Part shown: in pieces, positions 1 through 8,589 of the stretch
Layout: every line of letters starts with the position of its first letter
How positions within the stretch are numbered: position 1 is the first letter of the stretch
Source: Blautia schinkii
GTDB lineage: Bacteria > Bacillota > Clostridia > Lachnospirales > Lachnospiraceae
Length of the DNA stretch: 64,000 bases
Assembly (NCBI RefSeq): GCF_013304825.1
Contig: NZ_JAAWUO010000003.1
Span: 124,001-188,000, forward strand
Direction of reading: 5' to 3'
Translations under genes and position numbers: made by a program
The notes under the pieces: model-generated
What the model saw: only the letters and a program-made list of their open reading frames with translations
The model's database searches: none
What the model was told of the DNA's origin: nothing

Positions 1-1
1 G

Positions 2-30
2 GACAGTTCAGTTTGGCTGTCTCTTTTTTT
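2..30 (+). terminator. Intrinsic terminator of an upstream gene
   Basis: A short GACAG/CTGTC stem is followed by a run of T. It sits before the first gene and probably ends a transcript that started outside the window. The stem is only 5 bp, so the call is weak. Confidence 0.45.
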
Positions 31-59
31 GAGAATGGAGGGTATCGGAGATAACAAAA

Positions 60-890
60 ATGTCAAATATTATAGAAATCACAGATTTTAATGCCCCGGA
101 GCTGGATGTTTATGCCAGAATCTCTGAAGTACAGCTTTTGAACCGGGCAGAGCCTGAGAAGGGAATTTTTATTGCAGAGAGTCCGAAGGTGATCGAACGC
201 GCATTGGATGCCGGATGTAAGCCGATTTCGTTTCTTGTGGAGCATAAGCATATTGAAGGTGAGGCGAAGGAGCTGATCCGGCGGTGCGGGGATATTCCGG
301 TTTATACTGCTGCGTTCGATGTGCTGACACAATTAACAGGATTTAAGCTTACCAGGGGAATGCTCTGTGCCATGCACAGACCTGTACTTCCGGAAATTGA
401 AGAAGTATGTGGAAATGCACGCAGGATTGCAGTCCTGGAAAATGTTGTAAATCCTACAAATATAGGTGCGATCTTCCGTTCTGCAGCTGCTCTCGGGATG
501 GATGCGGTACTTCTCACACCGGGATGCAGCAATCCGTTATATCGCCGTGCGATCCGTGTCAGTATGGGAACTGTCTTTCAGATCCCCTGGGCATTTTTTG
601 ATGAAAAGACAGACTGGAAAACAGAGGGAATACGGAATCTTCAGAAAATGGGATTTAAGACGGCGGCTATGGCCTTGAGAGAAGATTCTGTTAATATCGA
701 TGACCCGAAACTGCTTGCAGAGGAAAAACTGGCAGTTGTCCTTGGTACAGAAGGAGATGGCCTTGCATTTGAGACCATTGCGGACTGCGATTATACAGTG
801 TGTATTCCCATGGCTCATGGAGTTGATTCATTGAATGTTGCTGCTGCCAGCGCGGTTGCTTTCTGGCAGCTTGGAAAACCGGATTTTTGA
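60..890 (+). CDS. TrmH/SpoU-family RNA 2'-O-methyltransferase
   Basis: A 276-residue protein of the SPOUT superfamily, which methylates the 2'-OH of rRNA or tRNA using S-adenosylmethionine in a trefoil-knot active site. The three SpoU motifs are visible in the C-terminal half: motif 1 around NIGAIFRSAAALG, motif 2 VLGTEGDGL, and motif 3 IPMAHGVDSLNVAAASAV. The N-terminal part resembles the substrate-binding domain of 23S rRNA methyltransferases (RlmB/TsnR-like). The ATG at 60 follows a GGAG-type ribosome-binding site. It runs head-on into the pucR-like gene with only 31 nt between them. Family is certain; the modified nucleotide cannot be told from sequence. Confidence 0.9.
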   Translation: MSNIIEITDFNAPELDVYARISEVQLLNRAEPEKGIFIAESPKVIERALDAGCKPISFLVEHKHIEGEAKELIRRCGDIPVYTAAFDVLTQLTGFKLTRGMLCAMHRPVLPEIEEVCGNARRIAVLENVVNPTNIGAIFRSAAALGMDAVLLTPGCSNPLYRRAIRVSMGTVFQIPWAFFDEKTDWKTEGIRNLQKMGFKTAAMALREDSVNIDDPKLLAEEKLAVVLGTEGDGLAFETIADCDYTVCIPMAHGVDSLNVAAASAVAFWQLGKPDF

Positions 891-921
891 TCCACAGGAA
901 AAGAAGAACAGGCGTAAACTA

Positions 922-2457
922 TTATTTTTCTGCCTGATTTTCCGATTCCATATCCATCAGATGGAAAGAAAGCAGCAGATACAGGATTTCATCTCTGTCT
1001 GTAAGATCAGAATCCAGAAAAGTCCTGATCTTATCCAGTCGGTAAAGAAGTGTTGTTCTGTGGATGAACAGAGCGTTGGCTGTATGGGCAATATTCTGAT
1101 TGTGTTCCAGAAAACACCGCAGCGTATCATAAAGATGAGACTGTCCGGCCTCATCTTTATATTTCAGAGAGAGAAGCTTTTCATGGCAGATCATGTAAGC
1201 AGGAAGTTTTCTGGTAGCCTGTTCCAGAATATAGGGCAGTGCAATAGAATTAAAATGGTGGATACTTTCGGCAGGGTTCTTGCGCTTGCCAACCTGCAGT
1301 GCAACAGAAGCCTGAGTGTACTGGCGATGAAAATTGAAATGTCCGAGCATTTTTCTGCTGTATCCGGCGTTTAACATACTGCTCTTGATGAAACCTTCGA
1401 TCTTATCGGAAATCTCATGGACAGTCATGGTGCAGAGATCCAGATTGATAAAAAGCACTGCATTTCCCTTATATTCGGTAGCACAGCTGGCGGGGATGGT
1501 ATTTTCCAGATAATTGCAGATGGCGTTAAGTGTCAGGTTCTTCTGATCAATGAGACCGGTCTGGATCAGAATACACTGATACATATGGGAAGAAAGCCAC
1601 CCTACATTACTTAGCTGCTGGCTGATTTTTACATAATCAGCACCTGGATCTGTCATAATGGAAATGAAGATCTGGTGCAGTGGAAAAGATTTATCCCGGT
1701 TGTGCATGATACCTGTGGAAAGTGCGTGAGATACCATCTGGGCCAGATATTCCAGAATGAAGCCAAAAGTATCATCCAGAGGAGCTTCCCCTTCAGAGAA
1801 CATCAGCCTGTATACAGCTTTATCATTATTGGAGATGTTCACACAGAGAGCTGGAACAGTGAGATCATTCCCTGGATAATAGAAATATCCTGTTTTGTAA
1901 AAAGCTTCTTCGTAGTTGAGATCCTGTTTCAGGCTGTCAACCAGAGCCCAGGAATTTTCGCTGGAGCCCAGAACGGAATTGGAGAGATCTCCAAGCTCCC
2001 ATTTTTTGGAGGCAATGATCGTGAAATCCATGCCGATCAGCATCATGGGATTGGGGATGATACAGTCTGTCAGTTCCATAAGTTCCATTATGGAAGCATT
2101 TCTTAGACGGGAATCGATAAGGGACTGGTTCCACTGGTCATAAATAAGAAAGATTTCCTGCAGTTTATTGAGAATCATATTAACAGGAATGTCCTGAGGA
2201 ATCACACACAGATTCGGCTGGGACAGTTCGTAATCATGATATGATGCTCCGACAATGAGAAAAAGGATATTCTTAGGATGTCGGAATGTCAGCCGAAAAT
2301 CCGGTTCTGAAACAAGATAGATGCGGCCATCCTGAAGAGGGGTGGCCTTTTCGAAACAGGCGGGACAGGAGAGAACCGGTTCTGTATCCAGCCTGGATGT
2401 ATGTATTGGAAATGATTTCTGCAGATGATAGCAGATCAGTTTGGAACTGAGTTTCAA
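922..2457 (-). CDS. PucR-type transcriptional regulator (C-terminal PucR HTH)
   Basis: A 511-residue regulator. The last ~60 residues carry the PucR/CdaR-type helix-turn-helix (IAHTANALFIHRTTLLYRLDKI), a domain that normally sits at the C-terminus of sensors for purine, sugar-acid or amino-acid catabolism. The ~440 upstream residues are not a domain I can name; a GGDEF-like PucR_2 region is usual in this position. The start is a TTG at 2457, seven nucleotides after AAGGAGG; no ATG fits. It is transcribed away from a uroporphyrinogen-decarboxylase-like gene, so it plausibly controls that gene. A perfect palindrome touches its ribosome-binding site (see 2470-2488). Confidence 0.8.
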   Translation of the reverse strand: MKLSSKLICYHLQKSFPIHTSRLDTEPVLSCPACFEKATPLQDGRIYLVSEPDFRLTFRHPKNILFLIVGASYHDYELSQPNLCVIPQDIPVNMILNKLQEIFLIYDQWNQSLIDSRLRNASIMELMELTDCIIPNPMMLIGMDFTIIASKKWELGDLSNSVLGSSENSWALVDSLKQDLNYEEAFYKTGYFYYPGNDLTVPALCVNISNNDKAVYRLMFSEGEAPLDDTFGFILEYLAQMVSHALSTGIMHNRDKSFPLHQIFISIMTDPGADYVKISQQLSNVGWLSSHMYQCILIQTGLIDQKNLTLNAICNYLENTIPASCATEYKGNAVLFINLDLCTMTVHEISDKIEGFIKSSMLNAGYSRKMLGHFNFHRQYTQASVALQVGKRKNPAESIHHFNSIALPYILEQATRKLPAYMICHEKLLSLKYKDEAGQSHLYDTLRCFLEHNQNIAHTANALFIHRTTLLYRLDKIRTFLDSDLTDRDEILYLLLSFHLMDMESENQAEK

Positions 2458-2469
2458 TGAAAAACCTCC

Positions 2470-2488
2470 TTCCTATACTTTATAGGAA
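2470..2488. promoter_or_regulatory. Perfect palindrome abutting the pucR-like ribosome-binding site
   Basis: TTCCTATA-CTT-TATAGGAA is a perfect 8-bp inverted repeat. In the regulator's mRNA it would form a hairpin directly against the AAGGAGG. It could be an operator for autoregulation or an RNA element masking the Shine-Dalgarno. Confidence 0.45.
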
Positions 2489-2519
2489 AATATTTAAATA
2501 ATAACCCTATTATGAGGAA

Positions 2520-2547
2520 TTGTGATTCTTATAAAATTCAGTATAAT
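2520..2547 (+). promoter_or_regulatory. Promoter of the URO-D-like gene, overlapped by an inverted repeat
   Basis: TTGTGA, 16 bp, TATAAT. An inverted repeat TGATTCT (2523-2529) and AGAATCA (2548-2554) covers the spacer and -10, as expected for an operator. The divergent PucR-like regulator is the obvious candidate ligand, by inference only. Confidence 0.55.
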
Positions 2548-2659
2548 AGAATCATAAAGAAAAAACAAGTGCAGAAATAAAGCTTTTTCATGGGGCGTAG
2601 CGTGATGAATATGTAGAAAAAGTCTTTTCCTGCATAATAACGTAGCGGAGGTGCTTTTT

Positions 2660-3655
2660 ATGTTGACAAAAAGACAGAATATGATGGAAGTAATCCGTGG
2701 GGGGAATCCGGATCGTTTTGTAAAACAGTATGAAGGACTGACATTTGTACTGAATACTCCTTATCAGGTAGAATATCCGATGATGCCGGAAGCACCTGGA
2801 GCACCAACAGTAAAATGCGGCTGGGGTTACTATAATTCCTGGCCAGCCGGAACACCTGGAGCATTCCCGCTTCATGATCCGGAACATCTGGTATGCCCTG
2901 ATGTGGCAGAATGGAAGAAATATGTAAAGGCACCGGATATCAATTATACAGAAGAGGACTGGAAAGCATGTCAGGAGACGGTTGCAGGAATTGACCGCAA
3001 TGAGACAATGGTGGCTACGCTGATCGCACCGGGGGTTTTTGAGATGTGCCATTATCTCTGTGAAATCCAGAATACCATGATGAATTTCTATGAAGAGCCG
3101 GAGGCTATGCATGAGCTGATCGAGTACATTACAGAGTGGGAACTGAAATGGGCTGAGCAGATCTGTACTTATATGAAACCGGATGTTATTTTCCATCATG
3201 ATGACTGGGGTACACAGAACTCCACATTTATCAGTGTGGATATGTTCCGCGAGTTTTTCCTTGATGCTTACAAGCGTATCTATGGTTACTACCATGACCA
3301 TGGCGTAGAGCTGATCATTCATCACAATGACAGCTACAGCGCAACGCTGGTTCCGACGATGATTGAAATGGGAATAGATGTATGGCAGGGATGTATGTCT
3401 GTAAATGATCTTCCGAAACTAATCAAAGAATATGGCAAGGACATCACATTTATGGGTGGTATTGATAATGGCAAAGTTGACCGCTTTGACTGGACACAGG
3501 AAATGATCCAGGAAGCTACAGATCAGCTTTGCAGAGATTGCGGTAAGCTTCATTTTATTCCATGTACCACACATGGTCTGAACTTCTCCTGTATCCCGGG
3601 TGTTTATGAGGCTGTAGATAAAGAAATTGACAAAATGACAGAGGAACTGTTCTGA
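2660..3655 (+). CDS. Uroporphyrinogen decarboxylase family protein (MtaA/CmuA-like methyltransferase)
   Basis: A 331-residue URO-D-fold protein. Family hallmarks are the HHDDWGTQ segment, the IIHHND segment, the GGIDNG motif and a C-terminal HFIPCTTHG region; in corrinoid methyltransferases of this family a His and Cys residues in these places bind zinc. It is therefore more likely a methyl-transfer enzyme of C1/demethylation metabolism than heme-pathway HemE. The start is ATG 2660; an in-frame GTG at 2651 lies inside the GGAGGTG ribosome-binding site and is not used. No corrinoid protein or second methyltransferase is adjacent, so it is an orphan. Substrate unknown. Confidence 0.8.
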   Translation: MLTKRQNMMEVIRGGNPDRFVKQYEGLTFVLNTPYQVEYPMMPEAPGAPTVKCGWGYYNSWPAGTPGAFPLHDPEHLVCPDVAEWKKYVKAPDINYTEEDWKACQETVAGIDRNETMVATLIAPGVFEMCHYLCEIQNTMMNFYEEPEAMHELIEYITEWELKWAEQICTYMKPDVIFHHDDWGTQNSTFISVDMFREFFLDAYKRIYGYYHDHGVELIIHHNDSYSATLVPTMIEMGIDVWQGCMSVNDLPKLIKEYGKDITFMGGIDNGKVDRFDWTQEMIQEATDQLCRDCGKLHFIPCTTHGLNFSCIPGVYEAVDKEIDKMTEELF

Positions 3656-3742
3656 ACCGAATTCAACGAACATTTTTGATGAAGCTGTATAGCTGCATAT
3701 ATAAACAGCTATATATAATAGGAAGAAATGCGTAGGCAGGAA

Positions 3743-3793
3743 GCCGGAAAAGTATGAAGAAATCCACCAGTGGATCACTTTTCCGGCTCTTTT
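3743..3793 (+). terminator. Terminator with nested hairpin after the URO-D-like gene
   Basis: Outer stem GCCGGAAAAGT (3743-3753) with ACTTTTCCGGC (3777-3787), then a T run. Its loop holds a second perfect stem ATCCAC/GTGGAT (3761-3774). Confidence 0.85.
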
Positions 3794-3835
3794 TGCGCTT
3801 TTTTTGAAAAAATATTTTTTGTAAAGCAAAAACGC

Positions 3836-3864
3836 TTGACAGATATGCGGGAATCGTGTATGAT
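3836..3864 (+). promoter_or_regulatory. Sigma-A promoter of the ylxM-ffh operon
   Basis: TTGACA (3836-3841), 17 bp, TATGAT (3859-3864): five of six or better at both boxes. The start codon of ylxM is 17 nt beyond, so the leader is very short. Confidence 0.85.
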
Positions 3865-3881
3865 AGCCAAGGTGATTACAG

Positions 3882-4205
3882 ATGGAGAAATTTGTAGAGC
3901 AGACTTTTTTATTTGATTTTTATGGAGAGCTTCTGACAGAGAGGCAGCGGCAGGTGTACACCAGTGTTGTGTTTGAGGATTATTCCTTAAGCGAGGTTGC
4001 CGAGGAACTCGGTATCAGCAGACAGGGCGTGCATGATATGATCAGACGGTGCAATCGGACGTTGGAAGAATACGAAGAGAAGCTCCATCTGGTCGAGAAA
4101 TTCCTGAACATCCGCAGTCAGGTTATGGAAATCCATAAACTGGCAGGTAACTACCACGCCGAAGATATTGCGGCGATTTCCAAAGTGATATTAGAGGAGT
4201 TATGA
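3882..4205 (+). CDS. ylxM: YlxM-family (UPF0122) helix-turn-helix protein
   Basis: A 107-residue protein of the YlxM/p13 family, with a sigma-region-4-like helix-turn-helix ([21 protein letters not shown], about residues 36-56) and a helical tail. YlxM is found immediately upstream of ffh across Firmicutes and is linked to signal recognition particle function. Here it is the first gene of the operon, 3 nt before ffh. A GGTGA-type ribosome-binding site precedes ATG 3882. Family certain; biochemical role of the family not settled. Confidence 0.93.
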   Translation: MEKFVEQTFLFDFYGELLTERQRQVYTSVVFEDYSLSEVAEELGISRQGVHDMIRRCNRTLEEYEEKLHLVEKFLNIRSQVMEIHKLAGNYHAEDIAAISKVILEEL

Positions 4206-4208
4206 TCA

Positions 4209-5561
4209 ATGGCATTTGAGAGTTTAACAGATAAACTGCAGAATGTATTCAAGAAACTGAAGGGCAAGGGCCGGCTTACAGAGGCTGATGTCAAGACAGC
4301 ACTGAAGGAAGTTAAGATGGCACTTCTCGAGGCCGATGTTAACTTCAAGGTTGTGAAACAGTTTACGAAATCCGTTCAGGAAAAGGCAATCGGACAGGAT
4401 GTTATGAACGGCCTGAATCCGGGACAGATGGTTATCAAGATCGTTAATGATGAGCTGGTAAGCCTGATGGGAAGTGAGACAACAGAGCTTCCGGTCAAAC
4501 AGGGTATGGATATTACAGTTCTTATGATGGTCGGCCTCCAGGGTGCAGGTAAGACTACTACTGTTGCCAAGCTGGCAGGTAAACTGAAATCCAAGGGAAA
4601 GAGACCACTGCTTGTAGCCTGTGATGTTTACCGTCCGGCAGCGATCACTCAGCTGCAGGTAAACGGTGAGAAGCAGGGCGTTGAGGTCTTTTCCATGGGA
4701 GATAAGCAGAATCCCGTGGATATTGCGAAAGCAGCTATCGAGCATGCGAAATCCAATCAGCAGAATGTTGTGCTGATCGATACTGCAGGTCGTCTTCATA
4801 TTGATGAGGATATGATGCAGGAGCTTGAGAATATCAAGGCGAATGTAAATGTGGATGCGACTGTGCTCGTTGTTGATGCCATGACAGGACAGGATGCGGT
4901 AAATGTAGCGCAGAACTTTTCTGACAAGGTTGGTATTGACGGTGTGATCCTTACCAAGATGGATGGTGATACACGAGGTGGAGCTGCACTTTCCATTAAG
5001 GCAGTAACAGGTAAACCAATCTTCTATGTTGGTATGGGAGAGAAGCTTTCTGATCTGGAGCAGTTCTATCCGGAGCGTATGGCTTCCAGAATCCTTGGCA
5101 TGGGCGATGTGATGAGTCTGATCGAGAAGGTGGAAGCATCTGTTGATCAGGAGCAGGCACAGGAGATGCAGAAGAAGCTGAAGAAAATGGACTTCGACTT
5201 CAATGATTATCTCACCAGCATGGAACAGATGAACAAGATGGGCGGTATTTCCAGTATCCTGAATATGCTTCCTGGAATGGGCGGAAAGATGAAGGATATC
5301 GAGGGCATGATCGATGAGAAGGCTATGGACAGAACCAAGTCCATTATCCTTTCCATGACACCTCAGGAAAGAAGTAATCCGAACATTTTAAATGTATCCC
5401 GTAAGAACCGTATTGCCAGAGGTGCGGGCGTGGATATCACAGAAGTGAATCGACTTGTGAAGCAGTTTGAGCAGAGCAAGAAGATGATGAAACAGATGCC
5501 GGGCTTAACAGGCGGCAAGATGAATATGGGAAAAAGAGGCGGCTTTAAGCTTCCCTTTTAA
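4209..5561 (+). CDS. ffh: Signal recognition particle GTPase Ffh (SRP54)
   Basis: A 450-residue protein of normal length. The N domain (about 1-95) is followed by the G domain with P-loop GLQGAGKTT (109-117), DTAGR and the TKMDGDTRGG segment, and then the methionine-rich M domain (about 300-450), which binds SRP RNA and signal peptides. Together with 4.5S/SRP RNA and FtsY it delivers membrane and secreted proteins to the translocon during translation. Cotranscribed with ylxM and rpsP. No SRP RNA gene is in the window. Confidence 0.98.
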   Translation: MAFESLTDKLQNVFKKLKGKGRLTEADVKTALKEVKMALLEADVNFKVVKQFTKSVQEKAIGQDVMNGLNPGQMVIKIVNDELVSLMGSETTELPVKQGMDITVLMMVGLQGAGKTTTVAKLAGKLKSKGKRPLLVACDVYRPAAITQLQVNGEKQGVEVFSMGDKQNPVDIAKAAIEHAKSNQQNVVLIDTAGRLHIDEDMMQELENIKANVNVDATVLVVDAMTGQDAVNVAQNFSDKVGIDGVILTKMDGDTRGGAALSIKAVTGKPIFYVGMGEKLSDLEQFYPERMASRILGMGDVMSLIEKVEASVDQEQAQEMQKKLKKMDFDFNDYLTSMEQMNKMGGISSILNMLPGMGGKMKDIEGMIDEKAMDRTKSIILSMTPQERSNPNILNVSRKNRIARGAGVDITEVNRLVKQFEQSKKMMKQMPGLTGGKMNMGKRGGFKLPF

Positions 5562-5606
5562 ATAAACAAATATAAATTTTCAGAAAGATAATTGGAGGAA
5601 AACAAA

Positions 5607-5852
5607 ATGGCAGTAAAGATCAGATTAAGAAGAATGGGACAGAAGAAAGCACCTTTCTATAGAATCGTAGTAGCAGATTCTCGCTGCAAACGTGACGGAA
5701 GATGTATCGCAGAGATCGGAACATATGATCCGAATCTCGACCCAAGTGTATACAAGATCGATGAAGAGGCAGCTAAGAAATGGCTTGCAGCTGGTGCTCA
5801 GCCTACAGAAGTAGTTGCTAAGCTTCTTAAACTTGCCGGAATCGAGAAATAA
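5607..5852 (+). CDS. rpsP: 30S ribosomal protein S16
   Basis: An 81-residue S16 beginning [11 protein letters not shown], the standard bacterial N-terminus. ATG 5607 is preceded by TTGGAGGA at 8 nt; the longer frame from TTG 5592 would place the ribosome-binding site inside the gene and is rejected. It lies in the conserved order ffh-rpsP-khpA-rimM-trmD, linking protein export, 30S assembly and tRNA methylation in one transcript. Confidence 0.97.
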   Translation: MAVKIRLRRMGQKKAPFYRIVVADSRCKRDGRCIAEIGTYDPNLDPSVYKIDEEAAKKWLAAGAQPTEVVAKLLKLAGIEK

Positions 5853-5858
5853 TACCTG

Positions 5859-5873
5859 GCAGATCAGATCTGC
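5859..5873 (+). repeat. Intercistronic palindrome between rpsP and khpA
   Basis: GCAGATC-A-GATCTGC, perfect 7-bp arms around one base. It may form a small mRNA stem between the stop of rpsP and the khpA ribosome-binding site. No T tract follows, so it is not a terminator. Confidence 0.4.
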
Positions 5874-5906
5874 GGGACCCGTAAGGGCAGAGCAAGGAGG
5901 TATGTA

Positions 5907-6137
5907 ATGAAACAACTTGTAGAAGTAATTGCAAAATCTCTTGTAGAAAATCCGGATGAAGTAGTCGTTACTGAGACTGAGAAAGACGATGCCATCGTTG
6001 TTGAACTGAAAGTCGGACCGGCCGATATGGGCAAGGTCATCGGAAGACAGGGAAGAATTGCCAAGGCAATCCGTACCGTTGTAAAGGCGGCTTCTTCAAA
6101 AAGCAGCAAAAAAGTGATTGTAGATATTCTGCAATGA
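5907..6137 (+). CDS. khpA: KH-domain RNA-binding protein KhpA (YlqC)
   Basis: A 76-residue single KH domain. The signature loop GKVIGRQGRIAKAIR (about residues 40-54) is the GXXG-type RNA-binding turn. KhpA homologues pair with KhpB (Jag) and bind small RNAs and mRNAs, affecting cell elongation and division in several Firmicutes. AAGGAGG lies 8 nt before ATG 5907. The place between rpsP and rimM is typical of the family. Confidence 0.93.
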   Translation: MKQLVEVIAKSLVENPDEVVVTETEKDDAIVVELKVGPADMGKVIGRQGRIAKAIRTVVKAASSKSSKKVIVDILQ

Positions 6138-6146
6138 AAAAGAGAG

Positions 6147-6179
6147 ACAGGAGCTGTGGATTCCATGGCTCCTGTTTTC
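6147..6179 (+). terminator. Possible attenuator hairpin before rimM
   Basis: ACAGGAGC (6147-6154) pairs perfectly with GCTCCTGT (6168-6175) and is followed by only a few T residues. It sits inside the operon, 10 nt after the khpA stop, so partial termination or mRNA processing is more likely than a full stop. Confidence 0.5.
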
Positions 6180-6198
6180 ACTCTGAAAGGGAGCGAAA

Positions 6199-6705
6199 AT
6201 GGAAGATTTATTAAAGGTAGGAGTTATTACAACGACTCACGGTGTTCGTGGTGAAGTAAAGGTTTTTCCAACCACAGACGATGCTGAGCGTTTTCTTGAT
6301 ATAGAATATGTGCTTCTGGACACAGGAAAAGAACTTCGCAGACTGAATATTAAGAACGTGAAGTTTTATAAGAATCTTGCAATCCTGAAGTTTGAAGGCG
6401 TTGATAATATCAATGATATTGAAATGTACAAAGGCCGTGATCTGTGGATTCCGCGGGAGGAGGCACAGGAGCTTGGTGAGGATGAGTATTATGTCGGCGA
6501 TCTGATTGGGATGGATGTACTTCTGGAGAACGGGGAGAAATTCGGAGTGCTTCGTGACGTGATGGAGACAGGTGCCAATGACGTATATGTGGTGGAACAG
6601 GTAAATGGAGATGAGATCCTTCTCCCTGCTATCCACGAATGTATTCTTGACGTTAATGTTGATGAAAATACCATGACTGTACATTTGATGAAAGGGCTTG
6701 TTTAA
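6199..6705 (+). CDS. rimM: 16S rRNA processing protein RimM
   Basis: A 168-residue RimM with the N-terminal beta-barrel beginning LLKVGVITTTHGVRGEVKVFPTT and the C-terminal PRC-barrel ending in the ILDVNVDENTMTVHLMKGL region. RimM binds ribosomal protein S19 and helps mature the 30S head. GGGAGC precedes ATG 6199. Its stop is directly joined to the trmD start (TAA ATG), so translation is probably coupled. Confidence 0.96.
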   Translation: MEDLLKVGVITTTHGVRGEVKVFPTTDDAERFLDIEYVLLDTGKELRRLNIKNVKFYKNLAILKFEGVDNINDIEMYKGRDLWIPREEAQELGEDEYYVGDLIGMDVLLENGEKFGVLRDVMETGANDVYVVEQVNGDEILLPAIHECILDVNVDENTMTVHLMKGLV

Positions 6706-7458
6706 ATGAATTATCATGTACTTACGCTTTTTCCGGAGATGATCGAGAATGGGATGAATACAAGTATCACCGGCCGTGCGATAGCCAAAGGGCTTCTGAC
6801 GCTGGAAGCTATCAATATCCGTGATTTTGCTTTTAACAAGCATCAGAAAGTAGACGATTATCCATATGGCGGCGGTGCAGGAATGCTGATGCAGGCAGAG
6901 CCTGTATATCTTTCCTATGAGTCCATTGTCAACCGGATCGGAAAAAGGCCGCGTGTGATCTTCCTTACTCCACAGGGAAAAACTTTCAACCAGAATATGG
7001 CAAAGGAATTTGCGCTGGAGGATGATCTGGTTTTTCTCTGCGGCCATTATGAGGGGATTGATGAACGCGTTCTTGAAGAGATTGTGACAGATTATGTTTC
7101 TATCGGTGATTATGTACTTACAGGTGGAGAGCTTCCTGCCATGGTAATGATGGATTCGATTTCCAGAATGGTACCAGGTGTTCTGAATAATCAGGAATCA
7201 GGTGAGACGGAATCTTTTTCCGGAAATCTTCTGGAATATCCGCAGTACAGCCGCCCGGAAGAGTGGCATGGAAAAAAAGTTCCGGAGGTGCTGCTTTCCG
7301 GACATCATGGAAATGTGGATAAGTGGCGGAGAGAACAGTCCATCATCCGTACTGCCAAGTGGAGGCCTGATCTGCTGCCCAAGGCTGACCTGACTAATAA
7401 AGAGTGGAATGAGATTCGCAGACTTCGTAAACAGTGGAAAGAGGAAGTGGAAAAATAA
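6706..7458 (+). CDS. trmD: tRNA (guanine-37 N1)-methyltransferase TrmD
   Basis: A 250-residue SPOUT-class methyltransferase that places m1G37 beside the anticodon and prevents +1 frameshifting. Visible signatures are [15 protein letters not shown] and, in the knot, [25 protein letters not shown]. It starts on the base after the rimM stop. In many bacteria rplS (L19) follows trmD; here queA follows instead. Confidence 0.97.
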   Translation: MNYHVLTLFPEMIENGMNTSITGRAIAKGLLTLEAINIRDFAFNKHQKVDDYPYGGGAGMLMQAEPVYLSYESIVNRIGKRPRVIFLTPQGKTFNQNMAKEFALEDDLVFLCGHYEGIDERVLEEIVTDYVSIGDYVLTGGELPAMVMMDSISRMVPGVLNNQESGETESFSGNLLEYPQYSRPEEWHGKKVPEVLLSGHHGNVDKWRREQSIIRTAKWRPDLLPKADLTNKEWNEIRRLRKQWKEEVEK

Positions 7459-7460
7459 TT

Positions 7461-8486
7461 ATGAAAACATCAGATTTTTATTATGACCTGCCGCAGGAAC
7501 TGATCGCTCAGGATCCGCTGGAGGACAGAAGTTCCTCCAGATTGATGCATCTGTCACTGAAGGACGGAAGCATTGAGCATCGTCATTTTACAGATATACT
7601 GGATTACCTGCATAAAGGTGACTGCCTTGTGATCAATGATACCAAGGTTATTCCGGCGCGTCTTTATGGCCATAAGGAGGAGACAGGAGCTCTTATTGAG
7701 ATCCTTCTTCTGAAACGCCGTGAGAATGATATCTGGGAGTGTCTTGTTAAGCCGGGCAAAAAAGCTCGTCCCGGTGCAAAGATCACATTTGGTGACGGAA
7801 TCCTGAAAGGCGAGATCATTGATATCGTGGATGAGGGAAATCGTCTGATCCAGTTCCATTATGAAGGGATTTTTGAGGAGATTCTGGATCAGTTAGGTGA
7901 GATGCCGCTACCACCGTATATTACTCATAAATTAAAGGATAAAAATCGTTATCAGACTGTATATGCAAAAAATGAAGGTTCTGCTGCTGCACCTACAGCA
8001 GGACTGCATTTCACACCGGAGCTTCTTGAAAAAGTGAAGGAGATGGGGGTAAATATTGCCCATGTAACTTTACATGTAGGTCTTGGAACTTTCCGTCCTG
8101 TAAAAGTAGATGATGTTGAAAAGCATCATATGCACTCTGAGTTTTATATTGTGGATGAAGATCAGGCGAAACTGATCAATGACACAAAGAAAAACGGCGG
8201 AAGAATAATTTCTGTAGGTACTACCAGCTGCCGTACGCTGGAGTCTGCAGCTGGTGAGGATGGGATTGTAAAGGCCGGAAGCGGCTGGACAGAGATTTTT
8301 ATCTATCCGGGATATAAATTCAAGGCAATTGACGGACTGATCACGAACTTTCATTTACCGGAATCAACGTTGCTGATGCTGGTTTCTGCCTTAGCAGGAA
8401 AAGAGCACATAATGGCAGCTTATGAGGAAGCTGTGAAGGAGAGATATCGTTTCTTCAGTTTTGGCGATGCGATGATGATCGAATAA
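7461..8486 (+). CDS. queA: S-adenosylmethionine:tRNA ribosyltransferase-isomerase QueA
   Basis: A 341-residue QueA, which transfers and rearranges the ribose of S-adenosylmethionine onto 7-aminomethyl-7-deazaguanine in tRNA to give epoxyqueuosine. Family motifs are [25 protein letters not shown] and the C-terminal [21 protein letters not shown] 7461 is chosen; the in-frame upstream extension overlaps the end of trmD. It is the last gene of the ylxM-ffh operon, 2 nt after trmD. Confidence 0.96.
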   Translation: MKTSDFYYDLPQELIAQDPLEDRSSSRLMHLSLKDGSIEHRHFTDILDYLHKGDCLVINDTKVIPARLYGHKEETGALIEILLLKRRENDIWECLVKPGKKARPGAKITFGDGILKGEIIDIVDEGNRLIQFHYEGIFEEILDQLGEMPLPPYITHKLKDKNRYQTVYAKNEGSAAAPTAGLHFTPELLEKVKEMGVNIAHVTLHVGLGTFRPVKVDDVEKHHMHSEFYIVDEDQAKLINDTKKNGGRIISVGTTSCRTLESAAGEDGIVKAGSGWTEIFIYPGYKFKAIDGLITNFHLPESTLLMLVSALAGKEHIMAAYEEAVKERYRFFSFGDAMMIE

Positions 8487-8517
8487 AAAAGTATATACAA
8501 ATCGTAAAATTACAAAA

Positions 8518-8563
8518 ACCGGAAAAGTTCTGAATACGAGCTTTCCCGGTTTCTTTTTTATTT
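8518..8563. terminator. Terminator between convergent queA and the CapA-like gene
   Basis: ACCGGAAAAG (8518-8527) pairs, with one mismatch, with CTTTCCCGGT (8541-8550); a T-rich tract follows on the + strand and an A-rich stretch precedes it, so it may act both ways. Confidence 0.8.
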
Positions 8564-8589
8564 TATAACTTTATAAGATTTTTACAGGG

